Of a DNA stretch of 64,000 bases, positions 26,291-35,073 are shown piece after piece (the stretch's first letter is position 1; the number at the start of each line of letters is the position of its first letter). Source of the DNA: Glaciecola sp048820975 (GTDB lineage: Bacteria; Pseudomonadota; Gammaproteobacteria; Enterobacterales; Alteromonadaceae); assembly GCF_048820975.1 (NCBI RefSeq), contig NZ_JBMEUF010000001.1, positions 1,116,001-1,180,000 of the forward strand, written 5' to 3'. The position numbers were made by a program, and so were the translations under genes. Under the pieces are notes generated by a model that was not told the origin of the DNA, ran no database searches, and was given only the letters and a program-made list of their open reading frames with translations.

Positions 26291-27391
26291 ATGGCAATGT
26301 TTAAGCAAAATGATAATTTAATAGGCCAAGCAAATAGTTTCCTAGAAGTATTAGAGCAAATTTCTCAGGTCGCTCCTTTACAAAAACCCGTGTTAGTTAT
26401 TGGAGAACGCGGAACTGGTAAAGAATTAGTCGCCGCGCGTTTACACTTTCTGTCAAAACGCTGGGAGCAAAATTACGTTAAGCTTAATTGCGCAGCTTTA
26501 AACGACAATTTGCTAGAATCTGAATTATTCGGATATGAAGCAGGCGCATTTACAGGTGCAAGTAAGCGCCGTGAAGGCCGATTCGAATATGCTAACAATG
26601 GCACACTATTTTTAGATGAACTTGCCAATACTTCAGCGCTTATTCAAGAAAAGTTGCTACGAGTGATTGAGTATGGTGAATTTGAGCGTGTAGGCGGTAC
26701 ACGAACGGTTAAAGTTGATGTTCGATTAATAGCCGCAACAAATGAAGATTTACCCACCTTAGCTGAACAAGGTGAGTTTAGAGCAGATTTACTTGACCGT
26801 TTAGCCTTTGATGTAATCACTATCCCTCCTTTAAGAGAACGACAGTCTGATATTTTAATGTTGGCTGAACATTTCGCCATTAACATGGCTAGAGAACTTG
26901 AATTAGAGTTGTTTTCTGGATTTAGCAAACGCGCTCAAGAAACATTACTTGATTACGCGTGGCCGGGTAATATTCGTGAGTTAAAAAATGTAGTAGAACG
27001 TGCAGTGTATCGCACTCCCCCTAATGTGCCTGTGCATGATATTGTATTAGATCCGTTTGAATCTAAGTATCGTCCTAAACAACGAATTAAAACAGGGCTT
27101 GTTAATAGTACTATTAGCGTACCAAGTGAGCCAAATACGGTAATACCTCAAGAGCCACAAGATTTATCAGATGAAGCCCCAGTTGTGGCGGCAAATCAGT
27201 CTGAAGCCTTTAGTTTTCCGCTTGATTTAAAACAAGCATCACAAGATTATGAAATTAACATGCTCAAACAAGCCCTTGAAGATTCACAATATAATCAAAA
27301 AAAGACTGCAGAAAAGTTGTCACTGACATATCATCAGCTTAGAGGGTATTTGAAAAAATACAATTTATTGGAAAACACAGAGTCTGCGTAA
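26291..27391 (+). CDS. pspF: Psp operon sigma-54 activator
   Basis: Bacterial enhancer-binding protein of 366 residues without an N-terminal receiver domain, as is normal for PspF because PspA binds the AAA+ domain directly. Walker A is GERGTGKE, the sigma-54 loop is GAFTGA, Walker B is LFLDELAN, and the arginine-finger region is LLDRLAFDVITIPPLRER in two parts. The Fis-type HTH is at the end (NQKKTAEKLSLTYHQLRGYL). An extra Pro-rich linker (about 275-325) makes it longer than E. coli PspF (325). AGAGG lies 5 bases before the ATG. The sapA start abuts its stop codon. Confidence 0.95.
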   Translation: MAMFKQNDNLIGQANSFLEVLEQISQVAPLQKPVLVIGERGTGKELVAARLHFLSKRWEQNYVKLNCAALNDNLLESELFGYEAGAFTGASKRREGRFEYANNGTLFLDELANTSALIQEKLLRVIEYGEFERVGGTRTVKVDVRLIAATNEDLPTLAEQGEFRADLLDRLAFDVITIPPLRERQSDILMLAEHFAINMARELELELFSGFSKRAQETLLDYAWPGNIRELKNVVERAVYRTPPNVPVHDIVLDPFESKYRPKQRIKTGLVNSTISVPSEPNTVIPQEPQDLSDEAPVVAANQSEAFSFPLDLKQASQDYEINMLKQALEDSQYNQKKTAEKLSLTYHQLRGYLKKYNLLENTESA

Positions 27392-29029
27392 ATGCCAAAA
27401 TTAACAAGCTGTATTTTCACAACGCATATTAAGCAACTATTTATACTATTATTTGCTTCAAATATGCTGAGTGCTTGTAGTGAAAATACCAGTGCGCTGC
27501 AAAACGCGATTACCTTTTGTTCTGAAAGTAATCCAGGCTTTTTTAATCCGCAACTTGACACCTCTAGTACTACCGCTGATGCCTCTGCGCACCAAATTTA
27601 TGACCGTTTACTTGAGTTTAACCCTAGTGATGGCCGCATAGAGCCGGGCTTAGCAAGTTCATGGTTAGTTAGCACCGATGGCTTAACATATACATTTCAA
27701 TTGCGTCGCGGGGTTGAATTTCATACCACAACTTATTTTACGCCCTCACGTAATTTCAACGCTGATGACGTAATATTTAGTTTTGACAGGTGGCGCGTAT
27801 CAACTCACCCTTTTCATGATGTAAACGGTGGGAGCTATCCTTACTTCGATAGTTTAGGCCTAAAGCAAACTATTAAAGATATAAAACGTATTAACGGCTA
27901 TAGAATTGAAATTACACTTTATAAGCCTGACAGCTCATTTTTGGCTAACCTAGCAACTGATTTTGCCGTAATTTTGTCAGCCGAGTATGGTGAGCATTTG
28001 CTTAGCTTTGAAAACCCTGCATTAATTGATACCCAACCTATAGGCACCGGGCCATATAAATTTGTAGAGTATCGACAAAACCAATACATCCGTTTTTCTC
28101 GCCATCACGAATACACCTTAAGTACCTCTAACAATGAGCATTTGATTTTTGACATTACCCCTAAATCATCTTTGCGCATGGCTAAATTAATTACGGGTGA
28201 ATGTGATGCAGTGGCATTCCCCTCTCAAAGTGATTTAGAAGTGATTGTAGAGCGAGAAGAGCTCACGCTCTTGGAGAAACCGGGGCTAAATGTAGGCTTT
28301 TGGGCCTTTAATACCAGTAAAGCACCTTTTAATAATCCGAAAGTAAGACACGCATTAGCGCTTGCCATTGATAAAACCTCGTTATTGGATGCGGTATATT
28401 TAGGCCACGCAAGTAGAGCAAAAAGTTTAGTTCCCTCGGCTTCGTGGGCGTATCAAGACGATGCACAAGAAATTGGCTACAACCCTGTTAGAGCCCGAGA
28501 GCTTCTTAGTGAAGCGGGTATACCCAGTAACTTTACTATGGATGTGTGGGCAATGCCGGTGAAGCGAGCTTATAATCCAAACGCAATGAAAATGGCCCAA
28601 CTTATTAAGCGCTATTTGGCGGATGTTGGTGTTACTGTGAACATAGTTAGCTATGACTGGAATATTTTCCGCGAAAATTTAACACGAGGCATTCACGACA
28701 GTGTATTAATTGGATGGAATGCCGATAACGGTGACCCCGATAATTTTTACCGCCCTTTATTAACTTGTGACGCCATCCCCTCTGGCACTAATCGCGCCAT
28801 GTGGTGTAATGAAGAATACGATGAACTTATCCAGAAAGCGCTTTTGAGCGATAATTTTGAAGAGCGTAAAGTGCTATATAAAGCCGCTAACAAACTCATT
28901 TTTAAAGATACCCCTTTGGTGCCAATTGCTCATGCCTTTGAGTATCAAGCCGTAAGAGCTAATATTAAAGGTATGCAAATAAATCCATTTGGCGGGATTA
29001 GATTTGATCAGGTAGAGCGCCTACCATGA
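27392..29029 (+). CDS. sapA: SapA-like periplasmic peptide-binding lipoprotein
   Basis: Solute-binding protein of 545 residues, family 5 (DppA/OppA/SapA). The N-terminus carries a lipobox (MLSAC, Cys at about 29), so it is probably membrane-anchored. IYDRLLEFNPSDGRIEPGLASSW and YTFQLRRGVEFH are family signatures, and DVWAMPVKRAYNPN and ADNGDPDNFY are close to SapA. It starts directly after the pspF stop, which suggests read-through transcription. In other bacteria Sap systems take up antimicrobial peptides or export putrescine; the substrate here is unknown. Confidence 0.85.
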   Translation: MPKLTSCIFTTHIKQLFILLFASNMLSACSENTSALQNAITFCSESNPGFFNPQLDTSSTTADASAHQIYDRLLEFNPSDGRIEPGLASSWLVSTDGLTYTFQLRRGVEFHTTTYFTPSRNFNADDVIFSFDRWRVSTHPFHDVNGGSYPYFDSLGLKQTIKDIKRINGYRIEITLYKPDSSFLANLATDFAVILSAEYGEHLLSFENPALIDTQPIGTGPYKFVEYRQNQYIRFSRHHEYTLSTSNNEHLIFDITPKSSLRMAKLITGECDAVAFPSQSDLEVIVEREELTLLEKPGLNVGFWAFNTSKAPFNNPKVRHALALAIDKTSLLDAVYLGHASRAKSLVPSASWAYQDDAQEIGYNPVRARELLSEAGIPSNFTMDVWAMPVKRAYNPNAMKMAQLIKRYLADVGVTVNIVSYDWNIFRENLTRGIHDSVLIGWNADNGDPDNFYRPLLTCDAIPSGTNRAMWCNEEYDELIQKALLSDNFEERKVLYKAANKLIFKDTPLVPIAHAFEYQAVRANIKGMQINPFGGIRFDQVERLP

Positions 29030-30057
29030 TCAAAATGTTTGCACGCTATGTCAATTTAATGGTGATTACAGTATTCATATTAGTACTGCTGTCTTTCATG
29101 CTTCCTTATTATTTTCCTGGCGAATTACTTACCAATATATCAGGTATAGTGCCCGCATCTGAAGTGCAGGCTCAAGCCTTAGAAAAAGCATTTAAGCTTG
29201 ACAAAAATGGGGTTCAACAATTTCTGTTTTACCTAAATAATTTAATTTCAGGCAATTGGGGCATAAGCAGTGCAAGCCAGCTTAAATTATATGATGAAAT
29301 AGCCATTGCTTTACCTGCCACCATTGAGCTAGTTTTTTACTCTTTAGTCATTGCTATATTTGTGGGTATACCTTTAGGATTTATTTTTGGCATAAAGCAC
29401 CATAATCCTGCAGATTTTTCGGTAGTGACTTTTAGTATTGTAGGCTACTCATTCCCTGTATTTTGGCTCGCATTGTTATTTATTATATTATTTTGCCTGC
29501 AATTAAACTGGCTGCCTATTAGTGGGCGAATCAATTTGTTGTTTGAAGTTGAGCACCATACCGGTTTCATTTTCATTGATATTTTAAAATCAAATTTTGA
29601 AAACCAAAGTGCAGCTTTGATCGATGCCTTTAAACACGCCCTTCTACCTACCTTGTCAGTGACTATAGTGACTACCGCTTTGTTTATTCGATTTACTCGC
29701 CGTTCAACTATGTATGTAATGGAAAAAGGGTATATTGTAGCGGCGCGTTCGCGAGGTTTTACGCTACGCCAAATATTTTTTAAACATGGTATTAAAAACG
29801 CCTTATTGCCCATACTGCCCACTATGGCTTTGCAAATATCAACACTTATAACCAATGTGATGATTATTGAAACCATTTTTTCATGGCCGGGCATTGGCCA
29901 CTGGCTAATTCAGGCCATTTATCAACAAGACTACCCAGCTATTAGAATGGGCATGCTCATAGTCGCCTTGTGCGTAATGATTCTAACCATTACCATAGAA
30001 TTTATTAGCCGCGCGCTAGACCCTACAAAGGATACTGCAGAACGTGCCTCGGTTTAA
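29026..30057 (+). CDS. sapB: SapB-like ABC transporter permease
   Basis: Inner-membrane permease of 343 residues of the DppB/OppB type. The N-terminal helix (about 11-30) is followed by a periplasmic loop and five further helices. The EAA-type loop reads YIVAARSRGFTLRQIFFKHGIKNA, and the C-terminus has the conserved FSWPGIGHWLIQAI. It overlaps sapA by 4 bases (ATGA). It pairs with SapC to form the channel. Confidence 0.87.
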   Translation: MIKMFARYVNLMVITVFILVLLSFMLPYYFPGELLTNISGIVPASEVQAQALEKAFKLDKNGVQQFLFYLNNLISGNWGISSASQLKLYDEIAIALPATIELVFYSLVIAIFVGIPLGFIFGIKHHNPADFSVVTFSIVGYSFPVFWLALLFIILFCLQLNWLPISGRINLLFEVEHHTGFIFIDILKSNFENQSAALIDAFKHALLPTLSVTIVTTALFIRFTRRSTMYVMEKGYIVAARSRGFTLRQIFFKHGIKNALLPILPTMALQISTLITNVMIIETIFSWPGIGHWLIQAIYQQDYPAIRMGMLIVALCVMILTITIEFISRALDPTKDTAERASV

Positions 30058-30937
30058 TTTATATCAAGAAGAATACCATCCATCTCCCTTAGAGAACGTG
30101 TGGATAGAATTTAGAAAAAGCCATTTAGCGGTGGTGGGATTGGCCATTTTGTGCATATTTTTTGCGGTAGCAATACTTGCGCCCTTTATTGCCCCGTATG
30201 ATCCTGACTTGCAAAATACAAACAAATTAATTATTCCTCCTTCGTGGGCACCTAATGGCACGGTTTCGCATTTATTAGGCACCGACACTCTTGGACGTGA
30301 TGTGTTATCAAGATTGTTATATGGCGCGCGAACTACCTTTGTTAGTAGTTTATTAGTGGTGGTGTTATCAGTTGTAATTGGCGTGGGTTTAGGCGGCCTA
30401 GCAGGTATGCTAAAAGGCGTACGCTCTAGTATAGTGAACCACTTATTTGATTCCATTATGTCAATACCCACCTTGCTTATTGCTATTGTTGTAGTCGCAA
30501 TTACAGGGGCTGGTTTACAGAATATTATGTTTGCTATTACCCTAGCCTTAATCCCTCAGTTTATACATCAAACACGAAATTTTGTGCAAGAAGAGCTAAA
30601 GAAGGAATACGTGCTGCTTGATAGACTAGACGGTGCAAGCTCCAAACGAATATTTTTTACTTCACTGTTGCCTGGAATGAACGAGTTAATCGTCGTGCAA
30701 GCCACTATTGCGCTCTCGGTTGCCATACTTGATATATCCGCCTTAGGGTTTTTAAATTTAGGGGCGCAAAACCCAACCATTGAGTTAGGCCAAATTTTAT
30801 CGCAAAGCTTAGAGGCTGCTTATGTAGCGCCTTGGCTAATAGCACTGCCCGGCATATTTATATTTTTAATGGTGTTGGCCGTCAATATTGTAGGCGAAGG
30901 TTTGCGCTCTGCCTTACGAAAAAGGTTAACGTACTAA
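30044..30937 (+). CDS. sapC: SapC-like ABC transporter permease
   Basis: Second permease, 297 residues, DppC type. GTDTLGRDVLSRLLYGAR is the family N-terminal signature, and an N-terminal helix (about 31-50) precedes it. The EAA-type region is YVLLDRLDGASSKRIFF. It starts at GTG 30044, overlapping sapB by 14 bases. The length equals E. coli SapC (296). Confidence 0.87.
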   Translation: MPRFNLYQEEYHPSPLENVWIEFRKSHLAVVGLAILCIFFAVAILAPFIAPYDPDLQNTNKLIIPPSWAPNGTVSHLLGTDTLGRDVLSRLLYGARTTFVSSLLVVVLSVVIGVGLGGLAGMLKGVRSSIVNHLFDSIMSIPTLLIAIVVVAITGAGLQNIMFAITLALIPQFIHQTRNFVQEELKKEYVLLDRLDGASSKRIFFTSLLPGMNELIVVQATIALSVAILDISALGFLNLGAQNPTIELGQILSQSLEAAYVAPWLIALPGIFIFLMVLAVNIVGEGLRSALRKRLTY

Positions 30938-32016
30938 TGCCCTTACTTGATATTAAAAACCTGACCTTGTATATGGATTCAGGAAACGAAGAAGTTAAGG
31001 CTTTAGAAAAAGTAAGCTTCACTTTAGATGAAGGTGAAATTAAGGCCTTGGTAGGTGAGTCTGGTTCAGGAAAAACATTGGTGGTTAAAGCTATTATTGG
31101 CGCCCTACCCGACTACTGGCGAATAAAAGCAGATAGGCTTACCTATAAAGGCTTAGATTTACTAAACATGAGCTATGATCAGCGCAGAAAAATAATGCGC
31201 CGCGAAATAGCCGTTGTTTTCCAAGAGCCTACATCGTCATTAGATCCTTTAGTTCGCTTAGGTGAACAAATAGAAGAAAGTATTCCTGAAGAATTCATTG
31301 GTAAAGGTTGGTTTTGGACCCGGGCAAAAAAACGAAAAGAAATGGTGGTAGGCCTAATGCACAAAGTGGGTATTCGTAACCATGCCCGTTGGTTGAATTG
31401 CTACCCTCACGAAATACCTGCAGATATAAGCCAAAAAATAATGATAGCGATGGCACTTGCCTCTGAACCCAGTATATTAATAGCCGATGACTCAACCCGC
31501 GGGATGGAGAGTACAACAAAGACCCAAGTACTTAGATTGCTGGTAAAACTTAACAAAACTAAAAACTTGTCTATTTTATTTGTTAGCCATGACTTGCTGG
31601 CGATTACCAGTATAGCCACCAGTATGACGGTACTATATTGCGGGCAAACAGTTGAGTCAGGCAAGGTACGTTCATTACTCAAGCGGCCATTGCATCCTTA
31701 TACAAAAGCCTTACTAGATAGCGCGCCTAGTTTTCAAACAAGTTTGCCGCCTAAGTCACCATTAAAGGCTTTAAAAGGCACCATTCCCAGTTTGCAACAT
31801 TTGCCAACAGGTTGCCGATTAGGCCCACGTTGCCCTAATGCGCAAAAAAAATGTGTAAACGTGCCGGTAATGCGTAATATTCATGAACATCAATACAGTT
31901 GCCATTTCCCCTTGCACATGCCTGAAAAGCTTAAAAAGCCCAAAACCGGTGACTTTGACAAAGCGTTTAAGCATTTAGCCAAAAATGAGGCGAGCAGTGA
32001 GGCCAACAGTGAATAA
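30937..32016 (+). CDS. sapD: SapD-like ABC ATPase with degenerate active site
   Basis: ATP-binding subunit of 359 residues. The ATG at 30937 shares its A with the sapC stop (TAATG). Walker A is GESGSGKT, but the signature LSGGQ is replaced by IPADISQKI and Walker B reads ILIADDSTRGME, so the catalytic Glu is an Asp. The C-terminal oligopeptide-transporter extension has HPYTKALLDSAPSF and the Cys motif RLGPRCPNAQKKC, typical of an iron-sulfur-linked OppD/DppD tail. Hydrolysis probably relies on SapF. Confidence 0.85.
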   Translation: MPLLDIKNLTLYMDSGNEEVKALEKVSFTLDEGEIKALVGESGSGKTLVVKAIIGALPDYWRIKADRLTYKGLDLLNMSYDQRRKIMRREIAVVFQEPTSSLDPLVRLGEQIEESIPEEFIGKGWFWTRAKKRKEMVVGLMHKVGIRNHARWLNCYPHEIPADISQKIMIAMALASEPSILIADDSTRGMESTTKTQVLRLLVKLNKTKNLSILFVSHDLLAITSIATSMTVLYCGQTVESGKVRSLLKRPLHPYTKALLDSAPSFQTSLPPKSPLKALKGTIPSLQHLPTGCRLGPRCPNAQKKCVNVPVMRNIHEHQYSCHFPLHMPEKLKKPKTGDFDKAFKHLAKNEASSEANSE

Positions 32017-32797
32017 AATATTATGCGTTAAAAACATGACTTATGTTCATCGCTCAATAAAAGGCTTGTTTGACCCCTTGCGTGAATTTCGCTTAGGCCC
32101 TATTAACTTTGACATGTTTGAAGGTGAAACCATTGCCATTATTGGCCACAATGGTTCGGGTAAAACCTTAACGGGCAAGTTATTAGCAGGGGCAGAAGAG
32201 CCTACCTCGGGGAGCATTGAATTTATTCAAGACGATTCTGAAAATGCAGCTGTTAAAAAACACCCTATTCGTATGATATTGCAACATAGCGCCAACGTAA
32301 TGAACCCTGCCGTAGCAGTAGGCGCAATGCTACATAATACGCTTCGTTTAAACACTTCTTTTACAGAAAGTGAACGCCAACAAAAAATTGAAGACACCTT
32401 AAAAATGGTGGGTTTACTGGCTGATCACTTCTATTATTACCGCCATATGTTGTCCGATGGGCAACAACAACGCGTTGCCTTGGCCCGCGCGCTTATTTTA
32501 GACCCCAAAATTATAGTAGCCGATGAGCCCTTTGCAGCCCTTGACCCATCGGTACGCTCGCAAACGGTAAATTTAATTTTAAAGCTTCAGCAAGAACTTG
32601 GCCTAGGTTTTGTGTTTATTTCCCATAACATTGGTATTGTGCGCCACGTAAGCGACAAAGTAATTGTAATGGATAAAGGCAAAATTATTGAACAAGGGAA
32701 AACAAGTGAAGTATTTGCTGAGCCACAAGCAGCGTTAACTAAAAAGTTATTAAAGGCTCATTTTGATTTAGTGGAAAGGCATTTTAGCTTATTGTAA
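32009..32797 (+). CDS. sapF: SapF-like ABC ATPase
   Basis: Second ATP-binding subunit, about 262 residues. Walker A is GHNGSGKT, the signature is LSDGQQQRVALARAL and Walker B is IIVADEPFAALDPS, all intact. GTG 32009 is chosen because GAGG lies 6 bases upstream and the protein then begins MNKILCVKNMTYVH; an in-frame ATG at 31985 lacks a ribosome binding site. It overlaps the end of sapD. An intrinsic terminator follows. Confidence 0.86.
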   Translation: MNKILCVKNMTYVHRSIKGLFDPLREFRLGPINFDMFEGETIAIIGHNGSGKTLTGKLLAGAEEPTSGSIEFIQDDSENAAVKKHPIRMILQHSANVMNPAVAVGAMLHNTLRLNTSFTESERQQKIEDTLKMVGLLADHFYYYRHMLSDGQQQRVALARALILDPKIIVADEPFAALDPSVRSQTVNLILKLQQELGLGFVFISHNIGIVRHVSDKVIVMDKGKIIEQGKTSEVFAEPQAALTKKLLKAHFDLVERHFSLL

Positions 32798-32851
32798 GGC
32801 TGAGTTTTTTTCGCAAACTGTCAACACTATCAGATTAATTTTCATCCATTA

Positions 32852-32875
32852 AAAAGCCAGCTTTCGCTGGCTTTT
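32852..32875. terminator. Intrinsic terminator, sap operon / pilin cluster
   Basis: AAAAGCCAGC (32852-32861) pairs with GCTGGCTTTT (32866-32875) around loop TTTC, with T and A tracts on the two sides. It should stop both the sap transcript and the convergent chaperone-usher transcript. Confidence 0.92.
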
Positions 32876-32893
32876 ATTTGACGTCGTTACAAA

Positions 32894-32915
32894 CGCATTT
32901 AAACGTTTAAATGCG
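32894..32915. repeat. Perfect 22-base palindrome after the major pilin-like gene
   Basis: Each 11-base half is CGCATTTAAAC or its complement, with no spacer. It lies 7 bases beyond the stop of the DUF4402-like gene and 18 bases from the terminator. It could be a protein-binding site or an mRNA 3'-end hairpin. Confidence 0.7.
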
Positions 32916-32922
32916 AGTATTA

Positions 32923-33618
32923 CTAGTAGCTTACCGTTAGCGTATAAGCGCCTGTATACACACCATCTCTTGGAGCAGCAGTTGCAGCGCCGTTGTACGC
33001 AAGAATACCACCTACTGTAAACCCAACAGAACCTGTTGCATCAGTGATTAAATTTGGTGTCGCTACATCGTATTGATCACCATCATTTGCGCCACCCACT
33101 ACATATACGTCTGTAGATGCTGCATAGATAGTAAAAAATTCATCTGTTCCGCCGCCGGGAGTAGTAAGCGTAGCTTCATTCATTCCGGTAAGACGATCTG
33201 TAGCTGCAGCAGTTAACGCTTGATCTTCGCCTGTCCCAGTTGAAATAGTCAGTGCAGTAAACGGCGCCGCACCTGTAATTGAATACTCGCCCGGTGTACC
33301 GTCAACAATCGAAGATGTTTGACCATCTGTTGCTGCTGCGCCACCAGCGGTAGTACCCTGTTGCGTAGTTACTGGTGAACCATCACCAGGGATTGTTACG
33401 TAGGTAAGTGTTGCACTGCCTGCAGTTAAAGTTTGTGCAGCACCTTGGGTTACTTTTAACGTTCCGAAATCAATTGTTGATACTTCGTCTAAGTTAAATG
33501 CGTTTTGTACAGTAACTGTTGCAGTCGAGTTCACGGTTTCTTGCGCCAAAGTTACTGAAGAGCTGGCAGCCAAAGCTCCAACTACTACTACTGAATAAAT
33601 GTGATTGCGTTTGAACAT
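32923..33618 (-). CDS. DUF4402-like secreted subunit, probable major pilin
   Basis: Secreted protein of 231 residues with a signal peptide (to about 26, VTLAQE). The mature part is rich in Gly, Thr and Ala and ends GVYTGAYTLTVSY, the DUF4402 beta-strand signature; FNLDEVSTIDFGTLKV is its N-terminal match. The region in the middle (about 75-185) is an expansion compared with ordinary DUF4402 proteins. It has no cysteines in the mature chain. Last place in a chaperone-usher operon, after a 157-base gap with possible separate expression, suggests it is the abundant subunit. Confidence 0.75.
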   Translation of the reverse strand: MFKRNHIYSVVVVGALAASSSVTLAQETVNSTATVTVQNAFNLDEVSTIDFGTLKVTQGAAQTLTAGSATLTYVTIPGDGSPVTTQQGTTAGGAAATDGQTSSIVDGTPGEYSITGAAPFTALTISTGTGEDQALTAAATDRLTGMNEATLTTPGGGTDEFFTIYAASTDVYVVGGANDGDQYDVATPNLITDATGSVGFTVGGILAYNGAATAAPRDGVYTGAYTLTVSY

Positions 33619-33775
33619 GGAATATCTCCAGTTTATCTAAATTAATTGACACAGCAACGCAAGAATACTCGCGACAACTCTGTCCCTAACGATAAGTACT
33701 TCTTATCAGTAAGAGGCTATTTGCCTTCAAGAATATTATCGTCAGGTCAAATTTAAACTTTAAACATATTTTCAT

Positions 33776-34594
33776 TTAATTTAAAGGAACAACAGCCTCG
33801 GCTATTACCTGTCGTTTTTGGTGGCCTGCAACATCATATACCACTTTTAAGTTTCCTTGAGTGGGAGTGACATTCTGCGACCAAGCTATTAAACGTGTCG
33901 CGTTGGTAACTTCGTGGAACATATTGACACCATTTAAATACCCTACTGGCTCATAGTTGCTGGAACCATTTTCTGCAAATGAAACCGTAATATCTCCGCG
34001 TAAAGAAACACCGAACTCTTTATTGAAATTTACTAATATATTCCCTTGTTTAGCACCATTTTTAGCCGGTTGAAAGACGACGCTTTTGATAGACGCTGAT
34101 GGTTTTTCGATGGACTTTGTAGCAACTAGAACGGGAATTGTATAATTAAGTAACATGTCCATTTGCAGTGAAACGCCATTCACAGGGCCAGTTTGTTCCG
34201 GCTTTTTGGGGGGAAGCGCTATAAAGCTTAGGTGCGAGCGATATTCGTTTGATGACATGTCAGATGTTCTACGAAGCAGTAATTTAACAATTTGTTTTTC
34301 ACCTGGCTCTAACTTTACGCGGCGTGGGCTTACGCGCAAAAAATCACTGGCTTTAGGAAACGAAACTAATTCAGACTCATTTAGCTTTCTATAGCTTCCA
34401 TTATCATTTTGGATCTGTTCCATCCACTCTATTTTGTATGTTCTTGTTTGGCGACCTGAGTTAAGTAAAATCACTTCTTTTACTCTATCTCGTTCTTCAA
34501 ACTTAATATGCGTGGGGGTAATCAACAAACTCGCTTGTGCACAAGATATTTGCAAACTACACAACACAGCGCACACCCAAATTAAACGTTTCAT
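33776..34594 (-). CDS. PapD-like periplasmic pilus chaperone
   Basis: Periplasmic chaperone of 272 residues. A signal peptide ending CAQA is followed by two Ig-like domains. The G1 donor strand reads GEKQIVKLLLRRTSD, the motif by which such chaperones cap pilin subunits; LRVSPRRVKLEPGE precedes it. The subunit-anchoring Arg/Lys pair cannot be assigned with certainty. The length exceeds FimC/PapD (about 215 mature) and is nearer to alpha-type (CFA/I) chaperones. It lies between the two DUF4402-like genes. Confidence 0.85.
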   Translation of the reverse strand: MKRLIWVCAVLCSLQISCAQASLLITPTHIKFEERDRVKEVILLNSGRQTRTYKIEWMEQIQNDNGSYRKLNESELVSFPKASDFLRVSPRRVKLEPGEKQIVKLLLRRTSDMSSNEYRSHLSFIALPPKKPEQTGPVNGVSLQMDMLLNYTIPVLVATKSIEKPSASIKSVVFQPAKNGAKQGNILVNFNKEFGVSLRGDITVSFAENGSSNYEPVGYLNGVNMFHEVTNATRLIAWSQNVTPTQGNLKVVYDVAGHQKRQVIAEAVVPLN

Positions 34595-34611
34595 TTTTCT
34601 GCTTTCCTCTT

Positions 34612-35073
34612 TTAAAAACTAATTGTTACGCGGACTGTTGACACATAGCTTGCGTCAGTAAATCCTTGCCCACCGCTACCTGAGGTTTGGATTCGCCCGC
34701 CTACACGAATGGTAGCATCACCATTATTGTCACTTAATACTTGTTCGTCATAACTGGGAATATCGAAGGTAAAATACTCTTGAGAGGCAACACCTGGGTT
34801 CATTGTGCTATTTTGCACACTTACACTTATATTGTAGGTCACATTGGGTATGAGCCCGGATGCTACATAACTGCCTGGCTCACCTCGCTCGATAATCCTT
34901 AAGCCCGTGCTGGAAATAACGTTACCAAACAAATCTACCGTTAACGATTGCACCGAAGAATTATCAACCACTACTAGAGTTCCCATATTAATAGGCCGCT
35001 CCTCTATTAGCTGTGCGAAGCTAGCTAATGGCATAAACAGCAGTAGACTAGCTATCAAACATAATTTTACCAT
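34612..35073 (-). CDS. Small DUF4402-like secreted subunit, possible tip or adaptor
   Basis: Secreted protein of 153 residues with a signal peptide ending SFAQ. The mature part has GTLVVVDNSSVQSL near the start and ends YVSTVRVTISF, an alternating hydrophobic strand pattern like the C-terminus of the larger subunit. It abuts the stop of the SPOR lipoprotein gene with no gap. Its low dosage position before the chaperone suggests a minor subunit, but this is inference. I do not recognise a named family beyond the DUF4402-like pattern. Confidence 0.6.
   Translation of the reverse strand: MVKLCLIASLLLFMPLASFAQLIEERPINMGTLVVVDNSSVQSLTVDLFGNVISSTGLRIIERGEPGSYVASGLIPNVTYNISVSVQNSTMNPGVASQEYFTFDIPSYDEQVLSDNNGDATIRVGGRIQTSGSGGQGFTDASYVSTVRVTISF

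Noticed and set aside
33691..33707. GATAAG/CTTATC hairpin between chaperone and major subunit genes as an attenuator
   Set aside because: Only 6 base pairs with a 5-base loop and no T tract; too weak to claim.
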